A stretch of DNA of 10,787 bases. Origin: Pseudomonadota bacterium. GTDB lineage: Bacteria > Pseudomonadota > Gammaproteobacteria > Enterobacterales > Enterobacteriaceae. Every line of letters begins with the position of its first letter. Position 1 is the first letter of the stretch. The notes under the pieces were generated by a model. The model was given only the letters and a program-made list of their open reading frames with translations. It was not told the origin of the DNA and did not search any database. Shown here in pieces: positions 1 through 7,100 of this stretch. The position numbers and the translations under genes are program-made. The DNA lies in the NCBI GenBank assembly GCA_023454395.1, contig JAEYFY010000042.1:1-10787 (forward strand), in the 5' to 3' direction.

Positions 1-54
1 CTGCGGATATCTATTGATAATAACATGGACTGCTCACACTACAAGACGCTTAGA

Positions 55-83
55 TTCATACAAAGCAATTATTTGAATGCCAA
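55..83 (-). promoter_or_regulatory. Candidate sigma70 promoter reading leftward off the window
   Basis: On the minus strand a -35-like TTGGCA (78-83) and a -10-like TATGAA (55-60, preceded by TG) are separated by exactly 17 bases. A start codon follows at 24-26 (minus), opening a frame MLLSIDIR that runs off the left edge, with only a weak GAG as Shine-Dalgarno. This would fit a gene diverging from yaaA, but AT-rich DNA gives such matches by chance and only eight codons can be seen. Confidence 0.22.
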
Positions 84-93
84 ACGTTTTCGC
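78..93. promoter_or_regulatory. Possible PurR/LacI-family operator
   Basis: The 16-mer here has the central core CAAACGTTTTC. Compared with the enterobacterial PurR consensus ACGCAAACGTTTTCGT it matches 12 of 16 positions; mismatches are in the outer bases. AAACGTTT is the usual palindromic centre of LacI-family operators. It overlaps the -35 of the candidate leftward promoter, a position from which a repressor could act. The target gene lies outside the window, so the assignment is tentative. Confidence 0.22.
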
Positions 94-189
94 AAAACAA
101 AAGCGGAAAAAAACAGAAGAAGATCACGGGCTGAATCGTTTAAATTATCGAGTTTTACGACAAATAAGAGAAACCATTGTTTTTTCCTA

Positions 190-235
190 TTGCTATAATT
201 TAGTCTTTAATCGCAAGAATTTGCTATATTTAATC
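190..235 (+). promoter_or_regulatory. Probable yaaA promoter region with two extended -10 elements
   Basis: Two nearly identical elements occur in tandem: TTGCTATAATTTAGTC (190-205) and TTGCTATATTTAATC (221-235). Each contains an extended -10 (TG-n-TATAAT at 191-199; TG-n-TATATT at 222-230). Neither has a good -35, which is typical of extended -10 promoters. The second would start transcription near 237, leaving a leader of about 27 bases before the yaaA start codon. E. coli yaaA is induced by peroxide through OxyR; I could not recognise a convincing OxyR site here. Confidence 0.45.
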
Positions 236-263
236 AACATTAAAATAACGTATCGAGGGAATT

Positions 264-1046
264 ATGCTAATCACCATTTCACCAGCTAAAACACTGGATT
301 TCGAATCGCCTTTAGCAACAACGCACTTCACCCAACCTGAATTGCTAAAATATTCCCAACAACTTATCGAAGAATGTCGAAAATTATCATCGAGTGATAT
401 CGCAAGCTTAATGAAAATAAGTGATAAACTCGCAGGATTAAATGCTGCTCGCTTTGGTGAATGGCAACCTAATTTCACACCAGAAAATGCACGCCAAGCT
501 ATTTTGGCATTTAAAGGTGATGTTTATACCGGCATGCAAGCAGAACTTTTTTCTGAAGATGATTTTCAATTTGCACAACAACATTTACGTATGCTTTCAG
601 GTTTATATGGCGTACTGCGTCCTCTTGATTTAATGCAACCTTATCGTCTTGAAATGGGAATAAAGCTAAAAAATAAAAAAGGCAGCGATTTATACCAATT
701 TTGGGGAAATATCATTACAGAAACGTTAAACAAAGCACTTGAAGAACAAGGTGATAATATTTTAATTAATTTAGCGTCTGATGAATATTTTAAATCCGTT
801 AACCCCAAAAAACTCAATGCTGATATTATTAAGCCTGTTTTCCTTGATGAAAAAAATAGCAAATATAAAGTTATCAGCTTTTACGCTAAAAAAGCCCGTG
901 GATTAATGAGTCGCTTTATTATTCAAGAAAAACTGACCAATAAAGCACAACTGAAAGAGTTTGATCTTGAAGGTTATCAGTTTAACTCAGCAGAATCAGA
1001 GGGTAACACTCTCGTATTTAAACGTGCAGAATCACTGGCGAAATAA
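264..1046 (+). CDS. yaaA: Peroxide stress protein YaaA
   Basis: YaaA (UPF0246/DUF328 family) is a cytoplasmic protein that in E. coli limits free intracellular iron during hydrogen peroxide stress, protecting DNA and proteins from Fenton chemistry. The 260-residue product is close to the E. coli length (258). Family landmarks are visible: the N-terminal [14 protein letters not shown], the segment [18 protein letters not shown] around residues 112-129, [13 protein letters not shown] near 168-180, and [17 protein letters not shown] near 203-219. The start is supported by a GAGGGA ribosome binding site at 255-260, followed three bases later by ATG. It is transcribed toward thrC as in E. coli, but here it faces a giant toxin gene across a shared terminator. 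E. coli yaaJ, which lies upstream of yaaA there, is not seen. Identification is by recognition of conserved segments and is firm. Confidence 0.96.
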   Translation: MLITISPAKTLDFESPLATTHFTQPELLKYSQQLIEECRKLSSSDIASLMKISDKLAGLNAARFGEWQPNFTPENARQAILAFKGDVYTGMQAELFSEDDFQFAQQHLRMLSGLYGVLRPLDLMQPYRLEMGIKLKNKKGSDLYQFWGNIITETLNKALEEQGDNILINLASDEYFKSVNPKKLNADIIKPVFLDEKNSKYKVISFYAKKARGLMSRFIIQEKLTNKAQLKEFDLEGYQFNSAESEGNTLVFKRAESLAK

Positions 1047-1071
1047 AATTATTAACTATTAGCTACCAATA

Positions 1072-1099
1072 AAAACAGCACTAAAATCAGTGCTGTTTT
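1072..1099. terminator. Bidirectional intrinsic terminator between yaaA and the toxin gene
   Basis: A perfect 11-bp inverted repeat (AAAACAGCACT at 1072-1082, AGTGCTGTTTT at 1089-1099) encloses a 6-base loop. The A-run on the left and T-run on the right make it read as a hairpin plus U-tract on both strands. It lies 25 bases after the yaaA stop and 13 bases beyond the toxin stop, so it can end both convergent transcripts. Confidence 0.9.
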
Positions 1100-1112
1100 A
1101 TTATATTGAGCC

Positions 1113-4100
1113 TTATAAATGTTTTGTCACTAGCGATAATGGTGACCATGTTGGCGATGGGATAAATTCACTACCTTGCATTGTTGTCAATTGTTGCTCA
1201 TTAAACTGCGCCATTTCTTGAATAATAGAAGCGAGGGACTGCATTGAAAGCGAGCTTTGTTTTTCAATCAAAATAACCGATGAATGATTATTTTCTTTTG
1301 TTTTAACGGTTAAGGTAAATTGATTATCTTGGCTTTTATACTGTATATCATCACCGATTTCAGAATAAGTAAAAGTATCTTGCTCGGATAGCCCAGTAAT
1401 AAAAAGATGACTATTTTCACCTTCATCATATACCGTCACATTACCTTGCCTTTTTTGCACAATATAAACATTACTTCCAATGCCACCATTCAGATAATCA
1501 TGACCAGATTGTGAAATAAGCAGATCATTCCCGCTTCCTGCATTTAGATTATCATTTCCATCACCCGCAATTAAAATATGATGCCCATGATTAACCACAA
1601 TATGATCATCACCCTTTCCGCCATCAATCACCGAGCTACATTTATTATGATTAACGACGATATCATCACCTCCCATTAATTCGAGAATAGGCAAGTGGTC
1701 AATTGATTGATTATGTGGTTTCTGTTGAGTCATTAAAACAGATCTTAATAAAGAGCGAGGTGAATCAAGTAAATATGTCGATAATGTCTCTTTATCTAAG
1801 GTAAGCGATTCAGGGATCATAAGCACATTATCTTCTTGATTTATTGTCATATTTAGATCTGAAACTGGCATAAGTAAGCCTTGAGGGCTGTCTTTTGTAG
1901 GAAGCGTAAAAACCACATGGTCTTTATCAATAAAACGAATTGTCATATCAGAATTATAAATCGTCTCAAGATGAGATGGTTCGAAAATCAATTTTACATG
2001 AGCATCGGGATGATAACGATGTGATAGAATCCCATGATTAAATACTAAATCAAAACCACTGATATCAGATAGAAAGAAATCACTTATACTGTTTGATTGT
2101 ATTCCATTAATATTATTAGAAAGCGAAACCTTAATTTCATCACGCTTATTTCTTGCTAAATAAGTTTTAATTTGATAACTATCATAGCCAGAACTTAATT
2201 TAATCAATGAATTAGGTGTAATACCTAAATAATGATTATTCATTTCATTACCATGGATATCCAATTTTAATTGCTCACCAAAAGAAAAACCACTGTATTG
2301 TAACTGAGGCAATAACGTTATTATTTTATTGACATCAGAATATGAAATAGACAAAGAATGGTTATTATCATTGATACAAAGCTTCTGAATAGTTTCTTTA
2401 TTTTGATTATATTTATCTAAATAACTAAATTTATATAGCACATTATCTTCAGTCGTTTTATTTTCATTTACGGTTAATAGAAAACCATCTAGCGTGGTTA
2501 ACGTATATCTATGTGCTAATATATCATTTTCATGATAAACATTTTTTAACGTTATAGAGTGATAAACTAATGCATTATTTTTATTTCCATCATTTACTTT
2601 CACATCAAAAATAATATCTTTTCCTCGACGGGAAATAGCGACAATTTCATCAAAGTGATAGTTTAATCGCACAATACTAGACTCAACATGACTTACTTCA
2701 TTAATAATCGTTTCAAATTGAATATTATAATTTTTTTCTAAAGAAGATCTTAAAATAATATAGCTATCATTTCCCTCACCACCTTCAGCATAACCTTCTT
2801 GTAAAACCAGCGTGTCATTTCCGCCTAATCCATATAATAAATCAGCACCGCCAGCACCATCTAAATAATTATTTTCTTGGTTACCATAAATAATATCATC
2901 ACCAATTTCACTTCCTATTACGTTTTCAATACTGTCTAAATAGGCAATTACTTTTTGATCTTGCAAGACAATATTAGGCATAGAATCAACTAATTGCTTT
3001 GAATACAAACGTCCATTTTCTTGATAAAGAAACAGTTTTGAATGAAAATTTTGACTGTTTGTTTGTTCTTCTGACTGCCTGAATTTAACATAGTTATCAG
3101 ATAAATTAACTTCATAACCTGCGTATTTGTTTGGTGTTTTTATAATACGAAGTGTGTCATTTCCCTCTCTGCCATAAAAACGACTCGCGTAAAGTGGCGA
3201 TTCAGAGGAGAATAAATTGAACATATCATTCTTTTTTCCTCCACTTATTCGTTTAGTGCCATTATAGATATCAAATATATTTTGAGTTATTAAAGGTGCT
3301 GCAATAATATCATTGCCATGATAGGTATTAAAATAGAGTTTTTCATTCTCATTCCAATCTGATACATAATATTTTTTATACTGATTCGCTTTTATTAAGC
3401 TCTCCGATAAATTTTCCACACCTAATACATTAATTATATTTTCTTTATTTGTTTTTATATCCCTCAAAAAATCACTATCGACTATATTATCAAAAATAGG
3501 AGAATCATCATCGGAAATAATATCCATTGTATAACGGTTTAACTCATCAACATAAAAATCAATATCAAAAATAAGTGTTTCATTCGTAGCAATGGCTTCT
3601 TTAGGAAGATAGTATTTATATTCCGTTTTTTCTGAGCGAAGATGATAAGAAAGCGCGGCTATTTTTTCAGCCATTTCTTGACTGATATTTTGAGATACTC
3701 GTTGAGAAACATATTCACCTAATGGAATTAAAATTGAATCTAATGTTTTCCCCATTAAATGGGGTATGACTTTATAATAATAATATTCTTTATAAATCTG
3801 TTTTTCATTTATATAAAAATAACGGCTCTGATGATTTTGTTTTTTTATCTCATCAAGATAATTGACTGCATTTTTATCAATCATATCCTCTAATTGTGTT
3901 TCTGTTTCTAAATAAATAATTTCATTTTTTTTATCAGGAATAAGATCACCCATTAAAAATGCATAAAATCCATTATTAAATTCTTCTAGTGGTGTAAAAT
4001 GGATTTTTGCTTTTGCTTCTTCGATAAGTCTTGCCGCATTATAAATTGAGGTTGCTAAAGTAATAACAGCACCCGCAACAATACCAATAGGACCTGCAAT

Positions 4101-7100
4101 CGTTGAACCAGCAAGCATTGCAATAGAAACCCCTAGCGTAACCAATCCAGATACGACAGCTAAAGAGCCATTAACAATATAATCAATTTGCCTTTTTTCA
4201 TTATTTTCACTAGAAATTCGACTAAAATTATCATAGGAATTATAAATATCAAATCCAATAGAAAGGACATTAAGCCCAATCCCTACCCTTGTACTTAACT
4301 TACTCACATATTCAAGCGGGTTATGACGATATTTTAATAATCCTTTAGCTAATGTAATTTCAATCAACTCAGAAAGACCATTGTAAGCCATTTCAGACCA
4401 CATAATAGCTAGGCTATTAATGATCTCTTTTCTCTCTTTAGGCGATAATAGTGGATTATTTAATTGTTCAGCAAGCATAAACGTAGAGTTAATTGACTGC
4501 CACATACCATAAGAAATATTAGCGTAACCAATTTTACTAATTATTTTCATATGTCGAGGAAGTGTTAGCGATGCATTCCTTAATAAATCCCAATCTTTAT
4601 CACTGTAGTCTTTATTCCCTAGTTTGATCATTTTAGTTAACCGTTCAGATGCAGCAAGGTAGTCGATTCTATTTACATCGTTAGAAAGGAGATATTTAAT
4701 TTTCTCTTCTTTATTATTTAATAAATGACGAAACAAAGAGATGACATCTTTATCCTTTTCACTACCAGATATTGACAAAAAATAATCATTAAGGTGATAG
4801 GGATCAAAGGTAAGTTTCGATTCCAATTTATTTATTGTATTAAGATCAACAGAATCGATATTTTTTCCATTAATTTTCGCGCCCATATTAACTAATAGTT
4901 GTTTATCAATAGAAAGATTATTTATTGTTACATTTTCTTTATTAAGTAATCGTTGATTATTTACTTTTAAAATATCTAATTGATTTAATTCATTTACTTT
5001 CTCTAATGCCTTAAAGGGGGATAAGGAGTCAGGTATCTTTTTATGGTGGATCATGGTAATAATATTCTGAAATGAATTTATTATTTTTTTATAGTTTTTA
5101 AAAATAGAGATATTGTCTAGCAATACCCGATATAAAATACCTCTTTTATTTTCATCAAAAAATGAAGCAAGCAAATTCTCTGAAAACAGGCTTAATTTTT
5201 TTATCAATGATGGATTATCATAAACCGCATGAATAACCTCAATGGCTTGATTTGTTCTTTCAGTTAATGTCAGATTTTCTTCTGATAATGAACTAAATGG
5301 TAGCCATTTTTGATATGTTATTTCCTCCATTAAATATTGATTGAATTTTTTATTAACTAATGGATCATATATGACTTGTGTTAACTTATTTTCTATATTA
5401 ATTTTGTCTGAAGTTTTAAAAAAAGAAGATAACTCATATAAATACTTTTCACATACAGTACTTATTGAAATATTATTATTGATAATTTCATTACTGATGT
5501 GCTTTAAGTCTTTTCTATGACATTCCTCATTAATAGTATCTACTTTATTAATAATAGAACCAAGTTGAAATATATTAAGATCATAGCGATTTAATTTAAT
5601 ATATTCAAAAATATCAGATAATGTTATTTGTTCTGAGTAATTATGAAAAACCGTCTTAATATCTTGATTATAACCTAATTTAAACTCTTCACTTTCTCGG
5701 TAATTAGGATACAGAGATGAAATAAATTGATAGATTTCTTTTGCAATTCGATTATTTTCTACAATTATTTTTTCTTTATTTGAAACAACTAAGACATCAT
5801 CATAATCTGCTTCAGCCATAATGATATTAGATACCGCCGAGCTTGCAATTAGCGGTTTATCGATATATTGTCGTTCAATGGGTGCTTTAATAAAAACATT
5901 GTCTCTTACAAGAGATACTTTGTTATCATTTATCTGATAAATTGGCATATTTAATCGTTGAGCAATTCCTTCAATAAAAAAATCACCTGATTGATAACTC
6001 AATAATTTTTCTTTTTTAGCAAAAACTATCGTTTTTTCATTAACAAACTGATTCTCCAAAATAATATTTTGTAGTGTTTCGACATCATGTTTTTGTTTAA
6101 TAAAATCTTGGTAAAATAAAATATCGTCTTCATTTCCAGTTGCAATAACTCTTATCTTATTTTTTAAACAATAATCAAGAAAATGACTTATTTCTTTTTT
6201 ATCATTTAAGTAGTTCTTTAAACCATCACTTTTAACACCATTATAAAAGTAAATAACAATATCATCTTGATAGAATGAATCTATACTATCTATAATAATA
6301 GTATCAATATTTACATTATTAAAAAATTTATTATCAAAAAATAAAAAGTTAAAATTTTCTTTATTATCATCAAATAGCAAATAACTACAATCCATTTTAT
6401 TTTTATTTTGATTAAGTGAATGTTCAAATATAACATTGGGATTATCATCATTAATATAAAAATTATTTTGATGATAAGCATAATTCACTTCACGATAGTT
6501 TTTATTAAAGTAATTTTCTAATTGATTTATTTCACGTACAATCATCCTATTTGAAAATTGATTATTCCTAAAATAATCAAAGTATAAATCATGATAAGAA
6601 CTTAAATCATCGCCTTTTTTAAAATTAATTTCACTTTCAATTAAATAAATTAATTTATTCACACATTCATTATCTCTATACCTTGAAATATAATTATAAC
6701 TCTCTTTTAAATGTAGCTTATTATTACCTTCTATCAAAAATAGATTTTTTAACTCTGGAATATTAATACGTTCAATTATTTCAACTAAATATTGGTAGTT
6801 ATTTTTAAACTCAATAGTATAATCATACCCTTCAACGCCAATATTCCTGTTTTTATCTACTGGTAAATAAGGGCTTGCAATAATTTGATTATAAATAAAA
6901 TTACTTACACCATGAGCACCATCATTAATTTCGCTTACCATTAACTGATAAAGTTTTGCAGCAACCAAACTGTTTTTTTCAGCTAATTGAATAAGTTTTT
7001 CCTTTCCATAATTTAAACCATCATAAAATAACTTATCTTCTAACTTACTTTTTACTTTATTTAAAATTTCAATAAGTGATATATTTTTATTGCTTTTATT

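Noticed and set aside
1..198. Plus-strand frame 1 open from the left edge to a TAA at 196-198, possibly the end of an upstream gene such as yaaJ
   Set aside because: The product is basic and low in complexity, does not look like the end of an AgcS-type transporter, and overlaps the candidate promoter; 65 open codons alone are weak evidence.
77..289. 70-codon plus-strand frame running into the yaaA start
   Set aside because: It overlaps the yaaA promoter and ribosome binding site in another frame, has no Shine-Dalgarno of its own, and its product has no recognisable features.
230..862. Three frames of 63-82 codons on either strand inside yaaA
   Set aside because: They are shadows of the strongly supported yaaA gene with no start signals of their own.
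1458..3317. CRISPR array or DNA-level tandem repeat in the RTX region
   Set aside because: The periodicity is at protein level (nine-residue units) with diverged codons; there are no identical spaced repeats.
6200..6400. Frameshift or gene fusion point in the extremely AT-rich middle of the toxin gene
   Set aside because: The frame is open without a break, and strands and helices alternate sensibly through the region, so there is no sign of assembly error or decay.
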